11,140 nt of DNA from Rhodoferax sp. UBA4409. Lineage in GTDB: Bacteria > Pseudomonadota > Gammaproteobacteria > Burkholderiales > Burkholderiaceae_C. The position numbers were made by a program, and so were the translations under genes. Shown in pieces: positions 1 to 7,841 of this stretch (the first letter of the stretch is position 1; every line of letters starts with the position of its first letter). The stretch is taken from assembly GCA_002390825.1 (NCBI GenBank), contig DGQR01000164.1:1-11140 (forward strand), read 5' to 3'. The notes beneath the pieces are model-generated. The model did no database searches and was not told the DNA's origin. It worked only from the letters and a program-made list of their open reading frames with translations.

Positions 1-1019
1 ATGTGGATTAAATCGCAATTGAACTCTAAGTGGACCAAGGCGGCTTGCTCTAAACCAAGACGCCTTACCTCGGCTGCAGACGCTTCCCAGGTTAGGGTCT
101 CTGCAATCGCCTCAATGACAAACTCGATCACAGCAATTTGTCCCAGTGCACTGATGTGCTTTACTCTGCAGGGAATACGACCATCCTGTGAAGTGGAGTG
201 AACGCTTAAGCCGGCTTGCGGAATAACCCAAGCCACTTGGGATTGGGGTGGGATCTTACCCTTATCGGTAATTTGGAAGGCCCATGGACTAGAGCCCCAC
301 TGCAATCTGCCTGCATTAAATACTCCCTGAAAAAGATTGGGGATGCCGACTAATTGCGCAACCCTGGCATTGCGCGGTTTAGCAAACAAATCATTGGCAT
401 TGGCGGTTTGCAAACCTACTCCTTGATCAATCACGGTGATGCGATCGGCGAGCAAATGCGCCTCACGCAGATCATGGGTTACCAAAATAATTGGAATGTG
501 CAAACGCTTACGTAACTCAGCGAGGGTTTGGTACAGAGTTTGCCGAGCTGGAATATCAATGGCAGAGAAGGGTTCGTCGAGCAGTAAGATTTTAGGAGAG
601 CGCGCCAATGCGCGGGCCAGGGCAACACGCTGTTGCTGCCCCCCAGAAATTTGTCTAGGTAGGCGGTTGGCCAGCTCAGCAATATTCAGTTGTGCCAGCC
701 AATCGCGCGCGCACTGTATTTGCTCAGCACGGCTTTCTCCATTGTTATGAAGAGCAATACGAACATTCTCGAGAGCACTTAGATGTGGAAACAATGCATA
801 TTGCTGAAACAAAAATCCGCACGATCGCAGCGAGGCATCTTGTGCCACTCGGGGACCTCTTGCAGAATCGCGATTGAGCCAAACCCTATTGGCACATTCG
901 ATATGGCCCATCTCGGGGTGATGCAAACCTGCAATCGAGCGCAGAACACTGGTTTTGCCACTTCCTGATGGTCCTACCAAGGCATGGATCTCGCCGTCGT
1001 CAAGGCAATTAAGACCGCA
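1..1019 (-). CDS. ABC transporter ATP-binding protein, molybdate/sulfate-type (partial at both ends)
   Basis: This is the ATPase subunit of an ABC importer; it would power uptake from the cytoplasmic face of a membrane permease. The frame is open from the TGA at 1038-1040 down to the window edge, about 345 codons. Visible motifs are Walker A GPSGSGKT (951-974), a Q-loop in FLFQQYALFPHL, signature ISGGQQQR (627-650), Walker B ILLLDEP (570-590) and the H-loop THD (about 471-479). The last 60 or so residues before the window edge resemble a TOBE/MOP domain, which favours a ModC/CysA/PotA-type importer; molybdate is a guess. There is no ATG, GTG or TTG between the upstream stop and the conserved core, and the expected first 20 or so residues are missing, so the gene is 5'-truncated. 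GC is about 51% over 1-360, lower than the rest. No permease or binding-protein gene is present. The family is sure; the substrate is not. Confidence 0.85.
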
Positions 1020-1534
1020 TCGTAGTTCAGGAGTGGCTCACCCATTCCCATCATCACCACATTGGAGATAACGCGCTCTTGAACCCCGAGATGCTTGCGC
1101 AGGAAGTGCTCAGCAAACCACAACTGCGCCAAAATCTCCCACGTCTTCAAATTTCGACTGAATCCCTGGTGGCCTGTCGAGCAAAAACGACAACCCACCG
1201 CGCAACCCGCCTGCGAGGAAATACAAAGCGTCCCTCGATCGGACTCCGGGATAAAAACTGTTTCGACAGCGTCACCACCACCGACATCAAACAGCCATTT
1301 GATGGTTCCGTCAGCAGATATATGCTGCGTCATTACTGGCAATGCGGTGATTTCAGCATTGCCTTTTAACTTGTCTCTGAGAGATCGGGCGAGGTCGCTC
1401 ATGTCATCAAATTGGTCTGCGCCTTTTTGATGGACCCAACGAAATAGTTGGGTTGCGCGAAACTTTTTCTCGCCTAAGCTTTCGCAGAAGGCGGCCAGAC
1501 CCTCGAGGTCGAAATCGAGCAGGTTGACCGCCAT
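974..1534 (-). CDS. rlmN: 23S rRNA (adenine2503-C2)-methyltransferase RlmN, C-terminally truncated
   Basis: RlmN is a radical-SAM enzyme that methylates C2 of A2503 in 23S rRNA (and A37 in some tRNAs). The first 174 or so residues are clearly RlmN: the N-terminal accessory domain, then the cluster-binding CxxxCxxC motif (Cys111, Cys115, Cys118, in CAVGCRFC) and GMGEPLLNYDAV near 163-174. Family members are about 350-390 residues, but this frame ends at 186 after a tail (from about LIALTT) that does not look like RlmN and is really the ABC gene read out of frame. The second half of the radical-SAM barrel and the C-terminal catalytic cysteine (Cys355 in E. coli) are absent, so the product as written cannot be active. 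It starts at an ATG 6 nt after the ndk stop and is probably cotranscribed with ndk. It is either a broken gene or an assembly join. Confidence 0.9.
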   Translation of the reverse strand: MAVNLLDFDLEGLAAFCESLGEKKFRATQLFRWVHQKGADQFDDMSDLARSLRDKLKGNAEITALPVMTQHISADGTIKWLFDVGGGDAVETVFIPESDRGTLCISSQAGCAVGCRFCSTGHQGFSRNLKTWEILAQLWFAEHFLRKHLGVQERVISNVVMMGMGEPLLNYDAVLIALTTARSMPW

Positions 1535-1540
1535 ACTGAA

Positions 1541-1966
1541 TTAACGCGAGTAAACGTTCATACCGGCAAAGAAGAAGCCGATTTCCACAGCCGCAGTTTC
1601 TGGAGCGTCAGAGCCGTGCACTGCGTTGGCATCGATGCTGTCAGCAAAGTCAGCGCGGATGGTACCTGCAGCAGCCTTTTTAGGGTCAGTTGCGCCCATG
1701 AGGTCGCGGTTTTTAGCGATTGCGCCTTCGCCTTCCAAGGCTTGGATCATCACGGGACCGGAGACCATGAAGTCCACCAAGTCCTTGAAGAAAGGACGCT
1801 CTTTGTGCACAGCGTAAAAAGCTTCTGCCTCGCCGCGCGACAGGTGTGCCATGCGTGCAGCCACAACCTTCAGTCCAGCGGCTTCAAAACGAGCGTAGAT
1901 CTGACCGATCACGTTCTTGGCGACTGCGTCAGGTTTGATGATAGAAAGTGTGCGTTCGATTGCCAT
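1541..1966 (-). CDS. ndk: nucleoside diphosphate kinase
   Basis: Ndk transfers the terminal phosphate of ATP to other (d)NDPs through a phospho-histidine intermediate, balancing cytoplasmic (d)NTP pools. The protein is complete at 141 residues, the usual length. It shows the N-terminal ERTLSIIKPDAV with Lys11, the Kpn-loop region, and the active-site NAVHGSDA with His117. Arg104 and Asn114 also sit at the expected nucleotide-binding places. The ATG is preceded by a purine-rich GGGAA about 5 nt upstream. It lies 69 nt downstream of rluB and 6 nt upstream of rlmN; rluB-ndk-rlmN is a common order in Burkholderiales. The 69-nt gap contains a TACAAT box, so ndk-rlmN may have their own promoter in addition to read-through. 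Confidence 0.97.
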   Translation of the reverse strand: MAIERTLSIIKPDAVAKNVIGQIYARFEAAGLKVVAARMAHLSRGEAEAFYAVHKERPFFKDLVDFMVSGPVMIQALEGEGAIAKNRDLMGATDPKKAAAGTIRADFADSIDANAVHGSDAPETAAVEIGFFFAGMNVYSR

Positions 1967-1988
1967 AGTAATTCCCGATTAGAAAAAA

Positions 1989-1994
1989 ATTGTA
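1989..1994 (-). promoter_or_regulatory. candidate -10 box for ndk-rlmN
   Basis: On the minus strand this reads TACAAT, one mismatch from the sigma-70 -10 consensus, and lies 22 nt before the ndk ATG in an A/T-rich stretch. No convincing -35 box sits 16-18 nt upstream, so the call is weak. Confidence 0.25.
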
Positions 1995-2017
1995 TTTGCC
2001 CTAGATGGACAAAGCCG

Positions 2018-2034
2018 GCGAGTTTAACACTCGC
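2018..2034 (-). other. small stem-loop just after the rluB stop codon
   Basis: A perfect 6-bp inverted repeat (GCGAGT/ACTCGC) with a 5-nt loop begins just after the rluB TAA. On the minus strand it is followed by CGGCTTTGTCC, which has no real U-tract, so it is at most a weak or Rho-assisted 3' end between rluB and ndk. Confidence 0.3.
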
Positions 2035-2035
2035 A

Positions 2036-3262
2036 TTAACGACTTCTGCCGCCCGATCGGCGCTGACCGCCACCCGGGCGACCTCGGCCGCTTGCCTCTT
2101 GCCGCTGTCGCGAAAAGCTGTCTGCACCGATGTAACCTAAAGATGTTTTCATCGGATCAGGTTGACCACTACCCTCTTGGCGTGTGGCTTGACGAGGGGG
2201 TTTTCCCCGTCCTTGACGGGCTGGAGGTGTTGGTGGCGCAGCATCCCTCGGATACGCCGGACCACGCCCGCCCTGCCGACCGCCGCGCCCACGCGAGCGT
2301 GCACCACCGCCACCGGCAGCTCCCTCTTCATGGAGACGGGGTTTGGGTGTTCCAGCTGCCTGCATCAGCAAGCGGATGTCAGATTCATCCAATTCCATCC
2401 AAGCACCGCGCTTAAGACCCCGTGGAAGCACCATGGCGCCGTAGCGAATCCGGATGAGTCGGCTTACAGCATGCCCGACAGACTCCAGCATGCGGCGAAC
2501 CTCGCGGTTGCGCCCTTCAGAGATTGTGACCCGGTACCAGCAGTTGGATCCTTCACCACCGCCGTCTTCAATGGAGCCAAATTGTGCGATTCCGTCGTCC
2601 AGTTGAACGCCGCTTATCAAGGCTTGCTTTTCCTCTTTCGTGAGGGCGCCCAAAACACGCACTGCGTATTCGCGCTCCAAGCCGAATCGCGGATGCATCA
2701 GATTGTTAGCCAACTCGCCCGAGCTGGTAAACAACAACAAGCCTTCTGTATTCAAATCCAATCGCCCGACGGATTGCCACTTCCCTTGGTGGAGCTTTGG
2801 CAAACGGCGAAACACAGTGGGCCGATTTTGGGGGTCATCATGGGTCACTACCTCACCGACTGGCTTGTGATACGCAATCACGCGTGCAGGTGGCGGGTCG
2901 ATTCGAAAGCGAATCGGCTTACCGTTGACCTTGATGTTGTCACCAAACTGAATCCGCTGCCCGATGTGGGCAGGTTCGTTGTTCACCGAAATCCGCCCTT
3001 CGAGAATCAGCTGCTCCATTTCAAGCCGCGACCCCATTCCCGACTGGGCAAGTACTTTATGCAACTTCGGGGTCTCGGCGAGCGGCGCCAAAACCCGCTT
3101 GGGCAAGCTGACATCTTCTGCGGTTTCATCTGCATCGAATTGGCCGGAGATCACATCATCAAAGCGGTTCCCTCCCACTTTCACAGAAGTGTTGTCCGAT
3201 GGAGCGGGGGCTTCAATCTCCTGAGAAGCTTCAGCGTCATTGATATTGTCGTTATCGTTCAT
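2036..3262 (-). CDS. rluB: 23S rRNA pseudouridine synthase RluB
   Basis: It converts a uridine of 23S rRNA helix 93 (U2605 in E. coli) to pseudouridine. The 408-residue protein has an acidic N-terminal extension (1-60), an S4 RNA-binding domain (about 66-118), and an RsuA/RluB-type catalytic domain with GRLDLNTEG carrying the catalytic Asp169. The RNREVRRMLES stretch (about 251-261) and the RIRYG segment after it are typical of the RluB/E/F group. A low-complexity tail rich in Gly, Arg, Pro and Gln (about 314-408) follows; it is basic and presumably binds RNA. RluB, rather than RsuA or RluE, is preferred because of the length, the tail and the scpB neighbour. The ATG overlaps the scpB stop as ATGA, so the two are translationally coupled. 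Confidence 0.93.
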   Translation of the reverse strand: MNDNDNINDAEASQEIEAPAPSDNTSVKVGGNRFDDVISGQFDADETAEDVSLPKRVLAPLAETPKLHKVLAQSGMGSRLEMEQLILEGRISVNNEPAHIGQRIQFGDNIKVNGKPIRFRIDPPPARVIAYHKPVGEVVTHDDPQNRPTVFRRLPKLHQGKWQSVGRLDLNTEGLLLFTSSGELANNLMHPRFGLEREYAVRVLGALTKEEKQALISGVQLDDGIAQFGSIEDGGGEGSNCWYRVTISEGRNREVRRMLESVGHAVSRLIRIRYGAMVLPRGLKRGAWMELDESDIRLLMQAAGTPKPRLHEEGAAGGGGARSRGRGGRQGGRGPAYPRDAAPPTPPARQGRGKPPRQATRQEGSGQPDPMKTSLGYIGADSFSRQRQEASGRGRPGGGQRRSGGRSR

Positions 3263-3918
3263 AGTGATGTTCCGTTTTCCACTGCATGCGAAGTCGCTTG
3301 CAATGGCATAGTTAACTGTTGACCTTCGGACGGTTCGGCTTTCATGGAGGCCTGATCCGCAACCCCCAACATATCGCCAAAATCCTTCACGGGGTCTGTG
3401 CCGCGATCTGGCGACTCCAACAAAGGAAGCTGATCCAACGAACTCAAGCCCAAATCGTCCAAAAACTGCCGCGTTGTCGCATAAAGCGCCGGCCTCCCGG
3501 GCGCCTCACGATGCCCGATAACTTCTACCCAACCCCGATCCTCCAACTGTTTGATCAACAGTGAACTGATCGTGACTCCCCGAATGTCTTCCATGTCCCC
3601 ACGCGTAACCGGTTGCCGGTAAGCGATGATGGCCAAAGTCTCCAGCGTCGCACGGGTGTACTTGGGGGGCTTCTCCGGGTGTAGCCTGTCCAGAAACTCC
3701 CGCATCTCGGGACGGCTCTGAAATCGCCAGCCAGAGGCCACACTCACCAACTCTACACCGCGCTCAGCCCACTCCATCTGGAGTTCCAGCAACAAGGACT
3801 TGACCGTATCTGCACCGATTTCATCGGCAAATAGCTCTCTCAGCACGCGAACCGTCAAAGGCTGAGGTGAACAAATCAAAGCGGTTTCGAGCACACGCTT
3901 AGCATCGACCATGTTCAT
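3259..3918 (-). CDS. scpB: segregation and condensation protein B (ScpB)
   Basis: ScpB dimers bind the kleisin ScpA and with SMC form the bacterial condensin that compacts and segregates the chromosome. The 219-residue protein has two winged-helix domains (about 5-80 and 85-160). The family hallmark TLETLAIIAYRQPVTRGDME lies at 91-110, followed by the GR(P)ALYATT stretch near 141-149. The last 55 or so residues are a divergent, probably disordered tail. There are two possible starts, Met1 (3918) and Met3 (3912), with no strong ribosome binding site to decide between them. The stop overlaps the rluB start by 4 nt; scpB-rluB is a widespread pair. scpA and smc are not in the window. The 105 nt separating it from rluD contain no gene. 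Confidence 0.95.
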   Translation of the reverse strand: MNMVDAKRVLETALICSPQPLTVRVLRELFADEIGADTVKSLLLELQMEWAERGVELVSVASGWRFQSRPEMREFLDRLHPEKPPKYTRATLETLAIIAYRQPVTRGDMEDIRGVTISSLLIKQLEDRGWVEVIGHREAPGRPALYATTRQFLDDLGLSSLDQLPLLESPDRGTDPVKDFGDMLGVADQASMKAEPSEGQQLTMPLQATSHAVENGTSL

Positions 3919-4008
3919 AGTCTGGACTCAAAGATGGAAACCGGTGTTTGTTGCGGACCGGAGTCAACCGCACTAGGTAGGAGAAGCTGCTTGCTTGGAT
4001 CGACTACC

Positions 4009-4023
4009 CTACGTGAAACGTAG
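4009..4023 (-). other. short palindrome abutting the rluD stop codon
   Basis: A perfect 6-bp inverted repeat (CTACGT/ACGTAG) with a 3-nt loop lies directly after the rluD TAA. No U-tract follows, so it is not a canonical terminator. It could protect the 3' end or be chance. Confidence 0.25.
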
Positions 4024-5064
4024 TTACAAACCTCCCGGTTTGGTAGCAGGATTGTAACCGAGCCCCAATTGAACAGAAAGTGCCAAGAAATCGGGCGGCG
4101 GTGGCGACTCAAAAGTCAAATTGGCCCCTGTAACAGGATGTTGAAATGCCAGTCGGCAGGCATGCAAGGCTTGTCGACCCATATCCGCCGCCGGGGCACC
4201 ACCATAAACCGGGTCAGCGACCAAAGGGTGTCCGAGGTGCGCCATGTGGACCCGGATCTGGTGCGTGCGGCCGGTGTGCAAAATACAGCGAACCCAGCAA
4301 GCGACCTGACTGGTTGACAGCAATTCAAAGTCCGTTCTGGCTTCTTTGCCCGCGTGTAAACCCAAATCCACCACCGCCATTCTCAATCGGTTTCGCGGAT
4401 CCCGACCAATCGGCGCGCTGACAGTCTTTAGCCCCTGCCACGGCCATGCCTTGTGGGCGATCGCGAAATACTGGCGACTGACCTCCCTGGCCGCAATTGC
4501 CCTCACCAAAAAATCCATGGCAAGCCGTGTGCGTGCCACCACCATCAAGCCACTGGTGTCCTTGTCCAAGCGATGGACAATACCGGCACGAGGAACCAAA
4601 GCCGCGTGAGCACTGTAAGCCAGCAAGCCGTTCAACAAAGTTCCACTCCAGTTGCCCGGCGCCGGGTGAACCACTAAACCGGGTGGTTTGTTGATCACCA
4701 GAACATGCTCATCCTCGTACACCACATCCAGAGACATGGACTCAGGCTTGAAAGCCTGGCTTTGAGGCGTCGGGCGCAGTTCAATCACTGCAGAGTCGCC
4801 TACCTTGACCTTGACTGAAGTCTTCAAGACCACGCGACCATTCAGTTGCACCAACCCCAGCTCTATCAGCTGCTGCAAATAGCTGCGCGAGAATTCTTCC
4901 ACATGAAAAGCGAGCGCGCGATCCAAGCGCTCGCCATGGACATCCGCCGAGAAAACGAGGTGCCGCAGCTCCGTTTCACCCGCGATATCCGAGGGGTCTT
5001 CCGCCTCTTGTTCCGCAGAGTGCGTCGATATAATTCCCGTGGTCTGTATCAAGAAGGTCCCCAA
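4024..5064 (-). CDS. rluD: 23S rRNA pseudouridine(1911/1915/1917) synthase RluD
   Basis: RluD modifies three uridines in helix 69 of 23S rRNA and supports normal ribosome assembly. It has an S4 domain (about 45-95, with ERLDRAL and a QLIELGLVQLNG core), then the RluA-type catalytic domain. That domain contains INKPPGLVVHPAPG (125-138), the catalytic HRLDKDTSG with Asp167, and LHTGRTHQIRVHMAHLGHP (262-280), ending at DPVYGG. No ATG is available before the S4 domain. The candidates are TTG at 5064 and TTG at 5052; the second is preceded by GGGGA at good spacing and is my preferred start, giving about 342 residues. The 5' end lies back-to-back with bamD, with almost no spacer. Family length is about 325-350, so the gene is complete. 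Confidence 0.94.
   Translation of the reverse strand: MGTFLIQTTGIISTHSAEQEAEDPSDIAGETELRHLVFSADVHGERLDRALAFHVEEFSRSYLQQLIELGLVQLNGRVVLKTSVKVKVGDSAVIELRPTPQSQAFKPESMSLDVVYEDEHVLVINKPPGLVVHPAPGNWSGTLLNGLLAYSAHAALVPRAGIVHRLDKDTSGLMVVARTRLAMDFLVRAIAAREVSRQYFAIAHKAWPWQGLKTVSAPIGRDPRNRLRMAVVDLGLHAGKEARTDFELLSTSQVACWVRCILHTGRTHQIRVHMAHLGHPLVADPVYGGAPAADMGRQALHACRLAFQHPVTGANLTFESPPPPDFLALSVQLGLGYNPATKPGGL
5006..5034 (+). promoter_or_regulatory. candidate sigma-70 promoter of bamD
   Basis: A perfect TATAAT -10 hexamer lies at 5029-5034. The best upstream elements are weak: TTGTTC at 5008-5013 with a 15-nt spacer, or TCTTGT at 5006-5011 with 17 nt. Transcription would start near 5041, about 25 nt before the bamD ATG. 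The site falls within the 5' coding region of divergent rluD. Confidence 0.5.
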
Positions 5065-5065
5065 A

Positions 5066-5872
5066 ATGCTGCGTGCGAAATTATCGGTCGTTTATGCCCC
5101 CATGCTGGCGGCTTTGGCCAGTCTGCTCGTGGCCTGCTCCAGTGCTCCCGTTGACAAAACCGCAGGCATGAGCCCGAATCGCTTGTACGCGGAGGCAAAA
5201 GACGAAATGGGCTCCTCACAATGGGACAAAGCGGTGCCCTTACTGGAGAAGCTGGAAGCGCGCGCGGCAGGAACTCCATTGGCACAGCAAGCCCAACTCG
5301 ATAGAGCCTACGCCCACTTCAAGGCTGGCGAACAGGCGCAGTCTCTGGCCACACTAGAGCGATTTATCAAACTCCACCCAGCCAGCCCGGCTTTGGACTA
5401 TGCGATCTACTTGAAGGGCATCGTGAACTTCAACGATGACTTGGGCTTGCTATCGGCGGTTACTCGCCAGGATCTGGCAGAACGTGATCAAAAAGCGGCC
5501 AAAGAATCGTTCGAATCTTTCAAAGAATTGACCTCACGCTTTCCCGACTCGAAATACACCCCCGATGCACGCCAACGCATGAACTACATCGTGGGCTCAC
5601 TGGCACAGTCTGAAGTGCATGTGGCACGCTATTACTACAAGCGGGGCGCCTACCTAGCAGCCGCAAACCGCGCCCAACAATGCCTGACAGATTACCGGGA
5701 TGTACCCGCGACCGAGGAAGCATTGTTTATTTTGTACAAATCGTACGACGCGCTGGGCATGGTTCAGTTGCGGGACGATGCAAAGCGAATCCTCGACAGA
5801 AACTACCCGCAATCGGAGTTTGTTGCTGGCGGTGGAAAGGCTAACTCCAATCCGTGGTGGAAGCTTTGGTAA
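5066..5872 (+). CDS. bamD: outer membrane protein assembly factor BamD (lipoprotein)
   Basis: BamD is the essential lipoprotein partner of BamA in the complex that folds beta-barrel proteins into the outer membrane. The 268-residue precursor starts at the ATG at 5066, which has GAAGG 8 nt upstream; the in-frame GTG at 5039 would spoil the signal peptide. A lipoprotein signal peptide ends in the lipobox LVAC with Cys24, which would be lipidated. The following residue is Ser, compatible with outer-membrane sorting. The rest is an array of about five TPR helical pairs, including RLYAEAKDEM and QWDKAVPLLEKLE, family-typical DYAIYLKGIVNFN (about 113-125) and YYYKRGAYLAAANRAQ. The protein ends in a Trp-rich WWKLW. 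Length is normal (about 245-270). Its 3' end overlaps the converging helicase gene by 32 nt. Confidence 0.96.
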   Translation: MLRAKLSVVYAPMLAALASLLVACSSAPVDKTAGMSPNRLYAEAKDEMGSSQWDKAVPLLEKLEARAAGTPLAQQAQLDRAYAHFKAGEQAQSLATLERFIKLHPASPALDYAIYLKGIVNFNDDLGLLSAVTRQDLAERDQKAAKESFESFKELTSRFPDSKYTPDARQRMNYIVGSLAQSEVHVARYYYKRGAYLAAANRAQQCLTDYRDVPATEEALFILYKSYDALGMVQLRDDAKRILDRNYPQSEFVAGGGKANSNPWWKLW

Positions 5873-7841
5873 GTTCGCCAAGCGCTGCGTAATACTGAGC
5901 CTCTTCAGACAAGGGACGCATGGCGGGCAAAGCAGAGAGCAACTTTCGACCATACCCCATCGTGCGCAAGCGGGGATCACAGACCACCAAAACGCCGCGG
6001 TCGGATTCCCGGCGTATCAAGCGGCCAACACCTTGTTTTAGGGCGATTCCTGCCATCGGCAGCTGAACCTCATTGAACGAGCTTCCCCCTTCGACCTCCA
6101 CCTTGGCGCAGCGCGCCTGCAACAAGGGGTCGTCGGGCGGTGCAAATGGAATTTTGTCGATGACCAACAGTTGCAAAGCGCGCCCGGCAATATCGACGCC
6201 TTCCCAAAACGTGGCCGACCCCACCAATATCAAACCAGACCCATGCTTTGACTGAAAGTGATTGAGCAAGTCGCGCTTTGAAGCTTCGCCTTGCACTATC
6301 ACACGAATGTCTAAGTGCTCAGGCAACAGCTTGCGTATGCTGTCTGCGATGTGCCGCATGGCACGCAATGTGGTGGTCAGTACCATCGTGTGCCCCCCGA
6401 GTAACTGCGCCGACTGCGCCACCAGTGCCGCTACGGCGCTGCTGTGTTGTTGAGAGGATGGGAGCGCAAACGACTTGGGAACATACAAAGCCGCTTGTTG
6501 CGAGTAGTTGAATGGGCTCGGGATCCGCAAGCAAGCCGCGTCTTGTAATCCGCTAGATGCAAGAAACCAGTCCAAGTCGTTACCCACACCCAAGGTGGCC
6601 GAAGTAAAGACCCACGACTTGAGCGAATCAACCCCACCACCCGAGACCACCTTGGCTTGCATCGCCTCAGAGATATCCATCGGAGACTCCACGCACCGCA
6701 AACGTGCACCCGACTCCACCCAGCGAATCAGCCCGTCCTGAACCGGAAGAAGCGCACGCTCGACCTGCTCCAAGAGCGCTCTTGCACGCTCAAAAAGGGT
6801 TCGCAAATCAGGATGCGCATCGCACACCCCCTGGAGCGCCATCGTGAGCGTCCGGATCGTGTCCACAAAGCGCACCATCCGCGAACTCCAAATCGCAGGG
6901 GACAAACCGTCTGGAACTCCAAGCGCCCACAAGGCACGCTGCGGCGCGCCCCCTTGCTCCGTGAACACCGCATGCAGGGCAACTACGGCCATTTCCATCT
7001 GCTCGACTAGGTAAGGCCAATCGGCAAGTCCGCGCGCGCACTGTGCACCCGTAAAGACCACATCGCGCCCCAAAGCCAAGGCCTGGCCTGTCGACCATTG
7101 ACGCCCCAAAAACTGAACACCGATGTCATTGAGTTGGTGCGCTTCATCAAAGACCACCGTGTTCACGGTGGGCAGTAATTCGGCCACTCCGGACTCACGC
7201 ACATTCGCATCAGCAAAGAACAAATGGTGGTTGATCACCACCATGTCGGCATTCATGGCGTCACGCCGCGCCTTGTACAAAAAACAATCGGTATAACGGG
7301 GGCACTTGGATGCTCCGCAGTTTTCCCGGGTGGAGGTCACTAACGGTAAAACTTGGGCAGACTCCTCCAAAGCAGGCACCTCTGCAACATCCCCGAAACG
7401 GGTCGATACCGCCCATTGCTCGACTTGCCCCAACAAACGCAACGGCGCCGCGGTCTGCAGCATGCCGTCATGCCGCGCATTAGTCAGCCGGTGCAGGCAA
7501 AGATAACTACTACGACCCTTGAGCAGTGCCACTCGGGCCGGGCTTTTTAGCATGGCTATGACCGCCGGAATGTCGCGACCGAACAACTGGTCCTGCAGCG
7601 CTTTGGTAGCGGTGGATATCAACACCTTATGCCCGCTGAGCAGCGAGGGAACGAGATAGGCATATGTCTTCCCGATCCCTGTGCCGGCTTCCACAACAAG
7701 TGTTTCGCCGGTTTCCATAGTTTGAGCGACCGCTCGCGCCATTTGGATCTGCCCTACGCGAGGCACGTACTCCGGGACGGATTGTGCGAGCGCGCCCGCA
7801 TCACTGAACACAGCCTCAACGGCAGCAACCACTTGAGACAT
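5841..7841 (-). CDS. DinG/YoaA-family ATP-dependent DNA helicase with 4Fe-4S cluster
   Basis: This is a superfamily 2, XPD-like 5'-3' DNA helicase, probably acting in repair and replication-fork processing. Of its 666 residues, visible motifs are Walker A EAGTGIGKT (51-59), motif Ia ISTATKALQDQL (75-86), and four cluster cysteines: Cys115 in SYLCLHRL, then Cys175, Cys180 and Cys186. The INHHLFFAD stretch (203-211) is followed by the DEAH box (232-235). Motif V/VI includes GSATFWEGVDIAG and QGVGRLIRR from about residue 603. There is no N-terminal exonuclease domain, and the length is closer to YoaA (about 640) than E. coli DinG (about 715), so I give no symbol. Its ATG overlaps the stop of the small upstream gene (TGATG), indicating coupling. 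Its last 10 codons lie antisense to the end of bamD. Confidence 0.93.
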   Translation of the reverse strand: MSQVVAAVEAVFSDAGALAQSVPEYVPRVGQIQMARAVAQTMETGETLVVEAGTGIGKTYAYLVPSLLSGHKVLISTATKALQDQLFGRDIPAVIAMLKSPARVALLKGRSSYLCLHRLTNARHDGMLQTAAPLRLLGQVEQWAVSTRFGDVAEVPALEESAQVLPLVTSTRENCGASKCPRYTDCFLYKARRDAMNADMVVINHHLFFADANVRESGVAELLPTVNTVVFDEAHQLNDIGVQFLGRQWSTGQALALGRDVVFTGAQCARGLADWPYLVEQMEMAVVALHAVFTEQGGAPQRALWALGVPDGLSPAIWSSRMVRFVDTIRTLTMALQGVCDAHPDLRTLFERARALLEQVERALLPVQDGLIRWVESGARLRCVESPMDISEAMQAKVVSGGGVDSLKSWVFTSATLGVGNDLDWFLASSGLQDAACLRIPSPFNYSQQAALYVPKSFALPSSQQHSSAVAALVAQSAQLLGGHTMVLTTTLRAMRHIADSIRKLLPEHLDIRVIVQGEASKRDLLNHFQSKHGSGLILVGSATFWEGVDIAGRALQLLVIDKIPFAPPDDPLLQARCAKVEVEGGSSFNEVQLPMAGIALKQGVGRLIRRESDRGVLVVCDPRLRTMGYGRKLLSALPAMRPLSEEAQYYAALGELTKASTTDWS

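Noticed and set aside
2162..3322. 386-codon open frame on the plus strand
   Set aside because: It lies wholly antisense to rluB and the end of scpB, both strong family matches; the protein has no recognisable motif and is a shadow of high-GC codon use.
5039..5065. GTG start of bamD at 5039
   Set aside because: It would put nine residues before the signal peptide and overlap the likely transcription start; the ATG at 5066 has a good ribosome binding site.
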